The notes under the pieces: model-generated
The model's input: only the letters and a program-made list of their open reading frames with translations
Told to the model about the DNA's origin: nothing
Databases searched by the model: none
Part shown: in pieces, positions 1 to 7,698 of the stretch
Numbering within the stretch: the first letter of the stretch is position 1
How the letters are laid out: each line of letters opens with the position of its first letter
Assembly (NCBI GenBank): GCA_012744395.1
Contig: JAAYCB010000142.1
Coordinates: 1 to 55,032 of the forward strand
Source: Pirellulaceae bacterium
GTDB lineage: Bacteria > Planctomycetota > Planctomycetia > Pirellulales > Thermoguttaceae
Length of the DNA stretch: 55,032 bases
Direction: 5' to 3'
Program-made: the position numbers and the translations under genes

Positions 1-23
1 GCACGCCGCTGGAAGGAAAAGGG

Positions 24-1418
24 ATGGGGCTGTCGGAGTTCCAGGTGTTCGACAAGGCGGAAGTCGTCCCCTGGCCGGCCGAAATCCGGCTCCCGGCGGT
101 GCAAGTCGGTCCAACCGGCCAGCGTGAAGCGGAAGAAGGGCTCTTTGACCGCTACCTGTTCTCCGCCGATGGGAAGTATCTGCTTTCGTGCGGACCGCGG
201 GGACTGGCCGCGCTTTGGGCGGCCGAGGACGGGGCTTTCGTCCGCATCGTCCGCCGCGACGGGGAATGTCGCTTCGACGGGAGCAACGACCTGCCGCGGC
301 TGGTCCGCGCCGTGGACATCAGTCCCAACGGAGAATCGCTGGTCGCCGCCCGCGGCATGCCCTCCGAGCCGCGGTTGAGCCTTGAAGAAACCGAGACGGG
401 TAAACGGATCCATGTCTTCCCGGTCCGACCCAAGACGGTTTTTCCTTGGATTTGTTTCAGCGACGACGGCCGTTACCTGATCGGCAGCGGAAGCTGGGTC
501 ATCGGAGAACCGGCCGGATGGACCAAGCCGCCGCTGGAGATTTGGGACACCCGGACCGGCCGCCGGGTCTGGGATCCGGATCAGCCGCCCCCGTATACGG
601 ACGGCGAGTTGGAGAAGGCGCGTCAGGCGTTGCCAGAGGACCTGGGGAAATCCGGCCGGCTGACGCCGGAACGGGCCCTGGACGATCTCAAGCTGCTGCT
701 GCTACTCCGCAAGTTCCGCGACGACGGCCGCCCGCTCGTCGCTCGCGGCACGCTTCGTGGCCACGGATTATCGTTCTTCACGCCCGACGGGTCGCGACTG
801 ATCACCCGCGATTCGATCATGCCCTACACGGAATACAGCAGCGAGGCGGTGTTCTGGGACATCGGCCGCTCGGCGCTGCTTTACGAGATGGAAGAAGACG
901 ACGAACTGCCCGAGCCCTTTCTGTTTTCCGCCGATGGCAGGCATTTTCTCCGCAAGGCCTGGGAGAAGAGCCGCGGGCTGTATGAGACGGCCTCCGGCCG
1001 CCGCCGCGGCACGTTCGACGATTTGCCGGCCACGGGTGCGGAGGCCATCACCGCCGATGGTCGCCTGGCCCTGTTGACGGCCCAGCAGCAAGCGATCCTG
1101 TTCGACATTCCCGCGGGCAAGTCGCTTCAGGACTATTCGATCGAAGGCAACAGTTCCTACCGCGCGGTGTTCAGTCCCCGCGGGGACCGCTTGTTGCTCG
1201 GTTTCAAGGAGGACACCGAAGTCCACGAGACGCGGCCGCCTTTCCGCCGGCTCTTTCGGCTGGAGCACGCCGGCGCGCACCGCGGCCGGAGCAATCACGC
1301 GGCGTTCAGCCCCGACGGGCGGCGGATTGTCTGCGCCGACGCCCTCTGGAACGCCGAAACCGGGGGCAGGCTGCGGCAGTTCCGCGTCAATGCCGGGCTT
1401 GTGTTCTCCGAATACTGA
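24..1418 (+). CDS. WD40-like beta-propeller protein
   Basis: A 464-residue protein made of about eight propeller-like repeats. Each carries a recurring strand-turn of the form F-S-x-D-G-x-x-L, for example FSADGKYLLSC, FSDDGRYLIGSG, FTPDGSRLITRD and FSPDGRRIVCAD. Such propellers usually act as protein-interaction scaffolds. No enzymatic motif, signal peptide or membrane segment is visible. The ATG follows a purine-rich GGAAGGAAAAGGG, which supports this start. The frame is open back to the window edge, however, so the real protein could begin upstream and be part of a larger fusion; planctomycetes often attach WD40 repeats to kinases. The substrate or partner cannot be named. It is followed by an inverted repeat and a SEC-C gene. 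Confidence 0.75.
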   Translation: MGLSEFQVFDKAEVVPWPAEIRLPAVQVGPTGQREAEEGLFDRYLFSADGKYLLSCGPRGLAALWAAEDGAFVRIVRRDGECRFDGSNDLPRLVRAVDISPNGESLVAARGMPSEPRLSLEETETGKRIHVFPVRPKTVFPWICFSDDGRYLIGSGSWVIGEPAGWTKPPLEIWDTRTGRRVWDPDQPPPYTDGELEKARQALPEDLGKSGRLTPERALDDLKLLLLLRKFRDDGRPLVARGTLRGHGLSFFTPDGSRLITRDSIMPYTEYSSEAVFWDIGRSALLYEMEEDDELPEPFLFSADGRHFLRKAWEKSRGLYETASGRRRGTFDDLPATGAEAITADGRLALLTAQQQAILFDIPAGKSLQDYSIEGNSSYRAVFSPRGDRLLLGFKEDTEVHETRPPFRRLFRLEHAGAHRGRSNHAAFSPDGRRIVCADALWNAETGGRLRQFRVNAGLVFSEY

Positions 1419-1437
1419 AAAGGGAGCCGATTCCAGT

Positions 1438-1565
1438 TCCCTTTATTGACCCCTGCATTTCCAATGTTCGGCTCATGGCCGCGACACAGCGGGGTTTCCC
1501 CACAATTTCTGTACGCTGGGCCGCGGCGGACTGTTCATTGGCTATGCAGGGGTCAATAGAGGGCT
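1438..1565. repeat. Inverted repeat, about 128 bp, MITE-like
   Basis: The 15-mer TATTGACCCCTGCAT (1444-1458) recurs as its exact reverse complement at 1544-1558. Similarity continues on both sides: CCCT outside and CCAATG inside, after two mismatches, giving arms of about 28 bp. The element starts about 20 bases after the stop of the WD40-like gene. It could be a small non-autonomous mobile element or a large terminator-like hairpin. No transposase is linked to it. Confidence 0.55.
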
Positions 1566-1685
1566 GCGGCGGTAAAAATCATCCGGGGCAGCGAGGGCCG
1601 CTGGAGTTCTGCTTTGCCACGGACGGACCTGCGCGTTGCCGCGAATTGACAATCGTTCGGTGCGATCACACGGAGGGGTCTGGAG

Positions 1686-2126
1686 ATGGGCGCTATTGCA
1701 GAAGGATTTGTGGCCTACGCACAGCGACTGCTCGATCAGACCGATGGTTCTGAGGGACAAGTGAAGAAGGCGTTTGCGGTTAGCCAGTGCTGTTTTAACC
1801 TCGCGCTCATGCCCGAAGGCATTCGGGAACAGACGCTCGGCAAGATGAAGCAAAGCCTCGAGATGAATGACGAGAAATTCGACGACTTTCGACGTTCCAT
1901 CGTCGTTCCGATGATCCGGCGGCACGAGAAGATGTTCCCGCGGATGCACAGGCAGGGTTCGAGCATCTTCTCACCAGGCGGTCCTTCGCCGAGTGGCCCG
2001 TTGCTGCGGGAGCAGCCGAGAGCGGCGGCGTCCGCTGAACCGGACGCTGAGCCCGGTCGCTACGCGCCCTGTCCGCGTAATAGCGGCAAGAAGTACAAAT
2101 TCTGTTGCGGTAAGAAGCGCCGTTGA
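1686..2126 (+). CDS. SEC-C zinc-motif protein
   Basis: A 146-residue protein. The first 95 residues look all-helical and match nothing I recognise. A Pro/Ala/Ser-rich linker follows. The extreme C-terminus holds a SEC-C motif, CPRNSGKKYKFCC (about residues 129-141), followed by basic residues. SEC-C motifs bind zinc, occur at the end of SecA where they contact SecB and ribosomes, and are also found on many small unrelated proteins. This is not SecA. A targeting or adaptor role is inferred from the motif alone. The ATG lies behind GGAGGGGTCTGGAG. The gene stands alone between an inverted repeat and the convergent nucleotidyltransferase gene. Confidence 0.7.
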   Translation: MGAIAEGFVAYAQRLLDQTDGSEGQVKKAFAVSQCCFNLALMPEGIREQTLGKMKQSLEMNDEKFDDFRRSIVVPMIRRHEKMFPRMHRQGSSIFSPGGPSPSGPLLREQPRAAASAEPDAEPGRYAPCPRNSGKKYKFCCGKKRR

Positions 2127-2290
2127 TTCTCGCTCGCGGAGAGGACCCGCCGGCGCGAGCGACCGCCCGCCGGTGGGAGAGGCTTGCCGGCCATAGCCGT
2201 CCCGAAAAGAGGTCCCATCTGATCCCCGGAACAAGACCGGGTTGCGATGCCTCTGTCACAAAGGGGGCCCCGGTAGACGCCCGGCCGGCA

Positions 2291-2947
2291 TCACCGCTCG
2301 GTCTGATCGCGTGCACGGGCGACAAGACAATCGAATCGCTCGACGTACTGGAGATGCACGGTGGCGAGGTGCTCGCGGATGACGTCGGCGAGGTCGGGAT
2401 TGGCCAGCACGAGTTCTACCACGTCGCTGTCGTCGCGGGCGCGGCCGGCGGCCAGCTTGAGTTCGACCAAGCCCGGCAGAAGGATGTAGGTGAGACGCCC
2501 GCGATGGGCCCCCAACCGCGCGGGATGGGGGATCGTGGTGGGGGCCGGCTGGGAGGCCGTGCCCGGGACGGCATTCTCCGGCAGAATGTCCACGTCCACC
2601 CCGGTCTCCTTGTGGTGGAGCTTGGGCCAGAGACCGCGCCGCCTCGCCGGCACCTCGAATCCGTGCACGGCGGCCACTCGCAAGAGTTCGTCCAGGTTCT
2701 CGGCCGCCACGACGATGTCGACGTCTTGCGTGACGCGGCCGAGGTATCCGTGACGCCAGACGGCCCAGCCGCCGGCAACGACGGCCTCTCCGCCGATCGC
2801 CTGCAAAATGTGATCGAGGGCGTGAATCACGCGACCGTAGCGGCCGGGCAAATCCTGGGGGTCCAGCATATGTTCTCTCCCGGCGCGCAGCACGTCGGCC
2901 AATGCGAGTTGGTCGGCAAGCAGTTTTGCGGAGACGATGGCTGCCAT
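2291..2947 (-). CDS. Nucleotidyltransferase-fold protein
   Basis: A 218-residue protein with the signature of the small nucleotidyltransferase superfamily (MNT/AbiEii-like). A GGWAVWRHG strand-turn is followed about ten residues later by QDVDIVV, which supplies the paired metal-binding acidic residues (about residues 57-80). A downstream VDVDILPE could give the third carboxylate. Relatives transfer nucleotides to proteins, RNA or small molecules, including type IV toxins; the substrate here is unknown. The start ATG shares one base with the TAA of glgC (TAATG), so translation is very probably coupled. No antitoxin-like gene is adjacent. A metabolic link to glgC is possible but unproven. An ATG start well matched to the overlap makes the boundaries secure. 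Confidence 0.7.
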   Translation of the reverse strand: MAAIVSAKLLADQLALADVLRAGREHMLDPQDLPGRYGRVIHALDHILQAIGGEAVVAGGWAVWRHGYLGRVTQDVDIVVAAENLDELLRVAAVHGFEVPARRRGLWPKLHHKETGVDVDILPENAVPGTASQPAPTTIPHPARLGAHRGRLTYILLPGLVELKLAAGRARDDSDVVELVLANPDLADVIREHLATVHLQYVERFDCLVARARDQTER

Positions 2948-4191
2948 TAAACGTCCGCCTCGGGAAAATGCTCGGCGCCGTCGCTCTTGGCGATGATCGT
3001 GATCCCGTAGGCCGTGACGTTGAAGCCGCGGGAACGGTCCCGATCGGCGTCGTAGCCGATCTCCACGCCGGGTGGAATCGAGACATTCTTTTCGACGATC
3101 GCCCGGCGAATTTTCGCGTGCCGGCCGACGTCCACATTCGCGAACAGGATCGAGTCCTCGACGACCGCGAAGCTGTTCACGCGGACGCCGCTGCTGAGGA
3201 TCGACCGTTCGACGCGGCCGCCGGAAATGATCGTACCGGGGCAGACGATGCTGTCGACGGCGTGGCCACGCCGCTGGCCGCCGGCAAACACGAACTTGGC
3301 CGGCGGCAGGTTCGGCTGGTAGGTCCGGATCGGCCACTGGTCGTCGTACATGTTGAGCTGCGGATCGACGCTGACGAGGTCCATGTTCGCCTCGTAGTAG
3401 GCGTCGAGCGTTCCCACGTCGCGCCAGTAGGCCTCGCGCTTGCGGTTCTCGTCCATGAAGGGATAGGCGAACACGCGGTTCGTATCGATGATCGCGGGGA
3501 TCACGTCGCCGCCGAAGTCGTGGCGGCTGCCCCGCCGCGTGGCGTCGCGGCAGAGTTCTTCGAACAGGAAGCGGGCCCTGAAGACGTAGATTCCCATCGA
3601 AGCCAGGCAATGCTCGGCGTCGCCGGGGATCGGCTTCGGATCGGCCGGTTTCTCTTCGAAGCCGATCACCCGCGATTCGGCGTCGACCTGGAGGACACCG
3701 AACGCCCGGGCGGCCTCCTGCCGGCTGGAGCGGAGGGCTCCGACCGTCATGTCGGCCTGGTTGGCGATGTGGGCGTCGACCAGCTTCTGATAGTTCATTT
3801 TATAGATGTGGTCACCCGCCAGAATCACCACATACTCGGGGTTCTCTTTCTCGATCGTATAGATGTTCTGGTAAACCGCGTCGGCGGTTCCTTGGTACCA
3901 GTTCTCGTCGATTCGCTGCTGGGGCGGCACGACATCGACAAACTCGCCCAGTTCGCGGCAGAAATAGCGGCCCCACCCCATGCTGATGTGGCGGTCGAGG
4001 CTCATCGCCTTGTACTGGGTGAGCAGGAGAATCTTGCGGAGCCCGCTGTTCAGACAGTTCGAGAGGGTGAAGTCGACAATCCGGTACGCGCCCCCGAAGG
4101 GGACGGCCGGCTTCGCTCGATCGCGCGTCAGCGGCTCGAGCCGCGATCCTTTTCCTCCGGCAAGAATCACTGCGACGACTCGGTCGTGCAT
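2947..4191 (-). CDS. glgC: Glucose-1-phosphate adenylyltransferase
   Basis: A 414-residue GlgC that makes ADP-glucose from ATP and glucose-1-phosphate, the committed step of glycogen synthesis. The N-terminal nucleotidyltransferase domain opens with AGGKGSRLEPLTRDRAKPA, the family pyrophosphorylase signature. It continues with the AGDHIYKMNY segment, whose Asp binds metal, and with an FEEKP motif that contacts sugar phosphate. The C-terminal part forms a left-handed beta-helix (residues about 300-400) with hexapeptide-like Val/Ile spacing. Length is normal for the family. AGGAGG lies six bases upstream of the ATG. It is the first gene of a two-gene transcript with the nucleotidyltransferase-fold gene. 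No other glycogen gene is in the window. Confidence 0.96.
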   Translation of the reverse strand: MHDRVVAVILAGGKGSRLEPLTRDRAKPAVPFGGAYRIVDFTLSNCLNSGLRKILLLTQYKAMSLDRHISMGWGRYFCRELGEFVDVVPPQQRIDENWYQGTADAVYQNIYTIEKENPEYVVILAGDHIYKMNYQKLVDAHIANQADMTVGALRSSRQEAARAFGVLQVDAESRVIGFEEKPADPKPIPGDAEHCLASMGIYVFRARFLFEELCRDATRRGSRHDFGGDVIPAIIDTNRVFAYPFMDENRKREAYWRDVGTLDAYYEANMDLVSVDPQLNMYDDQWPIRTYQPNLPPAKFVFAGGQRRGHAVDSIVCPGTIISGGRVERSILSSGVRVNSFAVVEDSILFANVDVGRHAKIRRAIVEKNVSIPPGVEIGYDADRDRSRGFNVTAYGITIIAKSDGAEHFPEADV

Positions 4192-4219
4192 GGCAACCTC
4201 CTCGTTGTGCCCGTTCCGT

Positions 4220-4511
4220 AGTGGTCCATTTCAGAAATGATGTCAGGGTTCCTTCAATGATGCAGGTTGGGCGTGCGGCGCCCGACAGAGAACGACGGGC
4301 AGGAATGCCCATCCTACCAATGAGCTTGCACGATCTTCAATCACGCCGCAGCGCGGGGTTTGCGGGGCTTGAATCCGCATCTCCCGATGACGGTCCACTA
4401 CCGCCATCTTCCGCCGAGTTCGTATCGCTCTCGATCGAAATGCTGCAGCGATTGCGCGACCGCTCCCGACAGGCGCGAGGAACCTTAACATCATTTCTGA
4501 AATGGACCACT
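4220..4511. mobile_element. 292-bp MITE-like element with 33-bp terminal inverted repeats
   Basis: The left end (4220-4252) and the right end (4479-4511) are reverse complements over 33 bases with two mismatches; each terminus reads AGTGGTCCATTTCAGAAATG inward. TA dinucleotides lie next to both ends, which would fit a TA target duplication of the IS630/Tc1 kind if the first terminal base is excluded. The interior has no convincing gene. It does contain wording such as GGGCAGGAATGCCCATCCTACCAA, of a type that recurs between genes in planctomycetes. The element sits directly upstream of glgC's ribosome-binding site and could carry or disrupt its promoter. Confidence 0.65.
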
Positions 4512-4889
4512 TAGCCAAGATCGGCCCGTTGACCCGCCGCCATTGTACCGATTTGTCGAATTCCGCCAAACAGCCCGCACCGCACGGGGCATCTTGCGCG
4601 TCTTTCCGCGATTCTGTTGCGATGATCGGGCAGGGCTGGCCGCCTCCCACCCCCCGGCCGTGCTCTTGGGAACTTCACGAATGCCGAGGCTGGTTGCCCG
4701 GATCGATCGCATCCGGATGGCGTGACCGCTTTGTTCCACGGCGCCGGCGAAAATGAATTGCCAGGACCGCGCGATTCGTGTATTATGCCGGCTCCTGGCA
4801 AGGGACGAGTTGCCGGCGCGATTTACGACTCGGCCGCCGGAAGGCGGTTTCGGGATTGCGGATCAGATCGGCCGATAGCGAGCCATCGG
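4512..4889. other. Stretch without a recognised gene
   Basis: These 378 bases between the MITE-like element and the ATP-grasp gene hold no protein-like frame and no clear hairpin. The ATP-grasp frame stays open back to 4722, but the residues there do not resemble the family, so I treat them as leader sequence that probably holds the promoter. Confidence 0.4.
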
Positions 4890-5909
4890 ATGGTTGTCAC
4901 GAGTGCCCCAGACCTGCCGGTTCTGCTCATTTACAACATCGATCCGGCGTGGAGTCCGGCGGAACGGGAAGACGCCCACCGCGACAGCCGGCGGATCGGC
5001 TTTGCCATGCGGCGGCAGGGCCATTCCGTGGATTTCCTGCCGGTCTGCGACTCCGATTTCACGGGCGTTCTTTCCGGATACGAGCCTCGGGATGTGCTCG
5101 TTTTCAATTGGTGCGAAGGCGTGCCCGGCATCGAGTGCAGCGAAGCGCTGGTCGCGGAGATGCTGGACAAGCTCCGTTTCACCTATACCGGCGCGTCGCC
5201 CGCCGCGCTGCAACTGAGCTACGAGAAGGACCGGGTCAAACGCCTCCTCGCATCGCATGGGGTTCCCACGCCGCGCTGGAAGACGGTCACCTCTCCGCGC
5301 GAGAACGGATGGGAGCGTTTCCCGGCAATTGTCAAACCCGCCCGCGAACACTGCAGCCATGGCATCGATCCGGGCGCTGTTGTGACGGGCGCCGCGGATC
5401 TGAAGAGGCGCGTCGCCTACGTGCTCGAGACCTTCCAACAGCCCGCGCTGATTGAAGATTTCATCGACGGCCGCGAATTCCACGTTCCGCTCTGGGGCAA
5501 CAGCGACGTGGAGATGCTGCCGCCGGTGGAGATGGACTTCTCCGCCTTCGACGACATCCACGACCGGCTCTGTTCCTACGACGCGAAGTTCGTGCCCGAG
5601 TCCGAGGCATACCGCGAAATCAAGAGTCATGTGCCGGTCCGCTTGTCGGAACAGGAAATGGCCGAGCTCGAGGCGACTTCAAGAGCCGCCTACGAAACGA
5701 TTGGCTGCCGGGACTACGGCCGCATCGACATCCGCTTGCGAGACGGCGTGTTCTACGTGCTCGACGTGAACCCCAACGCCGATATCAGCGCGGATGCCAG
5801 CCTGGCGTTGGCTGCCTCGAAGGCCGGCTACTCGTACGGCGCCATGGCCAGCCGGATTCTCCAGCTCGCGGCCCAGCGCCACGGTCAGAACCTGGCTCCC
5901 CACCAGTAA
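4890..5909 (+). CDS. ATP-grasp ligase, D-Ala-D-Ala ligase-like
   Basis: A 339-residue ATP-grasp enzyme; members join a carboxylate to an amine or thiol through an acyl-phosphate. The N-terminal pre-ATP-grasp domain contains FNWCEGVPG. The central domain has the nucleotide-binding strands FPAIVKPAREHCSHGI and ALIEDFIDGREF. The C-terminal metal site is GRIDIRLRDG then VLDVNPNADI, in which Asp replaces the more usual Glu before N-P-N. Substrate residues do not identify it as a true cell-wall Ddl. I chose the ATG at 4890 because family similarity begins there; an upstream ATG in frame at 4722 would add 56 unlike residues. Its last 25 bases overlap the convergent C39-like peptidase gene. A peptide or amino-acid conjugate product is possible. 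Confidence 0.85.
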   Translation: MVVTSAPDLPVLLIYNIDPAWSPAEREDAHRDSRRIGFAMRRQGHSVDFLPVCDSDFTGVLSGYEPRDVLVFNWCEGVPGIECSEALVAEMLDKLRFTYTGASPAALQLSYEKDRVKRLLASHGVPTPRWKTVTSPRENGWERFPAIVKPAREHCSHGIDPGAVVTGAADLKRRVAYVLETFQQPALIEDFIDGREFHVPLWGNSDVEMLPPVEMDFSAFDDIHDRLCSYDAKFVPESEAYREIKSHVPVRLSEQEMAELEATSRAAYETIGCRDYGRIDIRLRDGVFYVLDVNPNADISADASLALAASKAGYSYGAMASRILQLAAQRHGQNLAPHQ

Positions 5910-6778
5910 CTGCTCAGCACCGCCGTGAGCTGGGCAACCAGAAACAGGCGGTCCGCGTCGGGGGCGATGCGGATTCCGGTGGAACTCGCTACGGTCGTGT
6001 AGTCGCGATAAAAGGCGCGGAGGTCGCCGCGCGTCGATTTGCCGTTTCCACTTGCCCAGTGGGTGATGCTTTCGAGGATCACCTCCTCGTTTTCCGCGAG
6101 GACCTCCGCCAGGTACGGGCCTTCCTCGACGAGCCGCTCGTCGGGGCTGGCCAGGGCGGCCATCTCGGCAAGGTCCCTGGCCATCCCCTCGGCCGTATCC
6201 GCCGAGCCGCGCTCGCAGAGCCGCAGCCAGGCCTCGGACACCCGCCATTTCGCCGCTGCGCCGTCGCGGCGGCTGAGCAGAATCGCAAAATACTGGTCCG
6301 GTTCGTACCGATTCTCTTCCGTCGAGGTATTCCAGGCATTCCTCAACAGCCGCGCCTCGGACCAGCGCGAAAAGACCGCCTTCTCCTCCTTCGGGTCGAC
6401 GATGATGAACCTGCGCTGCCGGGCCAGATATCCAATCACGGCGACCCAGTGGTCAAACTGTCTGGTCAGCAGGATCGCCGGGTTCGCCTGGCGGAGATGG
6501 TCTCGCAGCCGGCGGACGAACTGCTTGCCCTGATCCCGATCGTCGAACAGGAGGAAATCCGATTGCACGCCGAACGCCCGGGCCGCTCGCCGCAGCCCCA
6601 CCTCGTCGACGCCGTGAATGAACACGCTCAGAGGTCGGCCGGCGGCGGCGGCCAGCCGCCGTTGCGTGGCCGAGATCCCCAGAATGAACAGGCATGCCGA
6701 AAGACTGCACGGGCCGCAATGGCTCGGCAACTGGAGTTCGCACAACGGGGCAAACAGCCGTCTTTTTCTGGCTTTCAT
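5885..6778 (-). CDS. C39-like cysteine peptidase-fold protein
   Basis: A 297-residue protein with papain-fold C39-type motifs: Gln16 and Cys21 in LQLPSHCGPCSLSAC, His110 in FDHWVAVIGY and Asp128 in FIIVDPKEE. These match an oxyanion-hole Gln and a Cys-His-Asp triad. C39 domains usually cleave double-glycine leaders of exported peptides, but this protein has no ABC-transporter part and no signal peptide, so it should act in the cytoplasm. Residues 150-297 form a helical extension I do not recognise. The gene converges on the ATP-grasp gene and overlaps it by 25 bases. That pairing suggests a shared pathway, for example making and trimming a peptide-like metabolite; this is inference. Confidence 0.7.
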   Translation of the reverse strand: MKARKRRLFAPLCELQLPSHCGPCSLSACLFILGISATQRRLAAAAGRPLSVFIHGVDEVGLRRAARAFGVQSDFLLFDDRDQGKQFVRRLRDHLRQANPAILLTRQFDHWVAVIGYLARQRRFIIVDPKEEKAVFSRWSEARLLRNAWNTSTEENRYEPDQYFAILLSRRDGAAAKWRVSEAWLRLCERGSADTAEGMARDLAEMAALASPDERLVEEGPYLAEVLAENEEVILESITHWASGNGKSTRGDLRAFYRDYTTVASSTGIRIAPDADRLFLVAQLTAVLSSYWWGARF

Positions 6779-6879
6779 CCGTGTTCTTCAGCTTCCGCAG
6801 CTCCGGCAGACCGCCCGCTTCGGCCGCAATCGACCGCATATCCGGGCTGACGATGATTCGCGAAATGCGACAACCTATT

Positions 6880-7325
6880 CTACAATCCGGGAAAGTCGGC
6901 CGGCAACCGCAAGGGACCCTGCAAATCGTCGTCGTCGAGAGCGGCGAGCGGGCGTTTGTTCTTGATGCCTACCTTCTCGCCGTGATTGTTCTTGAGCAAG
7001 CTCAATGCCGTACGCCGCAGAGCACTGAAGTTGGCATCGGCGTTGCCCTTCCGAATGCGACATCGATCTTCCTGGAAGGTGACGGCGAGTTGCCAGTGCA
7101 ACCGGTTCTCGATGCTCCAATGATCGCGTCCGGCTTGCGCGAAGCGTTTCGCGGAGAGGCACTTGCTCAGGATGTAGGACCGGCATTCCATGTGCTCCAC
7201 TCGATTGCGAAGGGCACACACGAAGACCATGCCAATCGCAGCCAGCTTGGTCCATCGACTGCGATCGGGCAGTCGTTCGGGCACTCGACACACGAAACAT
7301 TCGCGCTGCTCCTGGCGACGCGGCC
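6880..7325 (-). pseudogene. ISAs1-family transposase remnant (C-terminal part)
   Basis: Read on the minus strand, this frame carries the C-terminal third of an ISAs1-type DDE transposase. The landmarks are ECFVCRVPERLPDRSRW, then RDHWSIENRLHW with the catalytic-region Glu, then FQEDRCRIRKGNADANFSA and LRRTALSLLKNN, ending in a basic K-R-x-L-A-A-L-D tail. The N-terminal part with the first catalytic Asp is missing, because about 230 residues upstream are replaced by IS66-like sequence. It cannot be active. I see no terminal inverted repeats. Confidence 0.75.
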
Positions 7326-7498
7326 CCCGTCCAGTCGCAGTACCAGACCTTGTCCACTTGTTCGGGCGGAAAGAGCGGGCGTTCGTGACGCGTGTGTCCT
7401 GGTTGTCCGCCTGGCCGTCGTCTCTTCTTCTGGCCTTTGCCGGTCTTCCCATCCGGCCGCGGAGGTTTCACCAAGATTGGCGACACAGACCCCGACAA
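7326..7498 (-). pseudogene. IS66-family transposase remnant (N-terminal linker part)
   Basis: About 55 residues on the minus strand match the linker region near the N-terminus of IS66 TnpC proteins: VKPPRPDGKTGKG, a run of basic residues, GGQPGHTRHERPL, then FPPEQVD. The catalytic DDE core is absent, and the similarity stops within a few bases of where the ISAs1 remnant begins in another frame. The join therefore marks an insertion or deletion between two unrelated elements. The exact breakpoint is uncertain by roughly 15 bases. Confidence 0.7.
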
Positions 7499-7698
7499 CC
7501 GCGAACGGCGACGTATCTTGACGGATGGTGCGGACCTGCTACGTTGAGTGGGACGATGGAGTTCCCGGCGTTCCGTGAAACGAAGCCTTTTTTGGGGGTT
7601 TCAAGCATTGAGTTGACCGATCCTGTCAAATTGTGGTTCTGTGGCAGCGGTAATCCTGTTGCATCAGGGCCTGTAAACGCGCGCTAAAGGAGCCGAAG

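Noticed and set aside
4221-4514. A 97-codon frame spanning the MITE-like element
   Set aside because: It begins and ends within the terminal inverted repeats and has no protein-like features.
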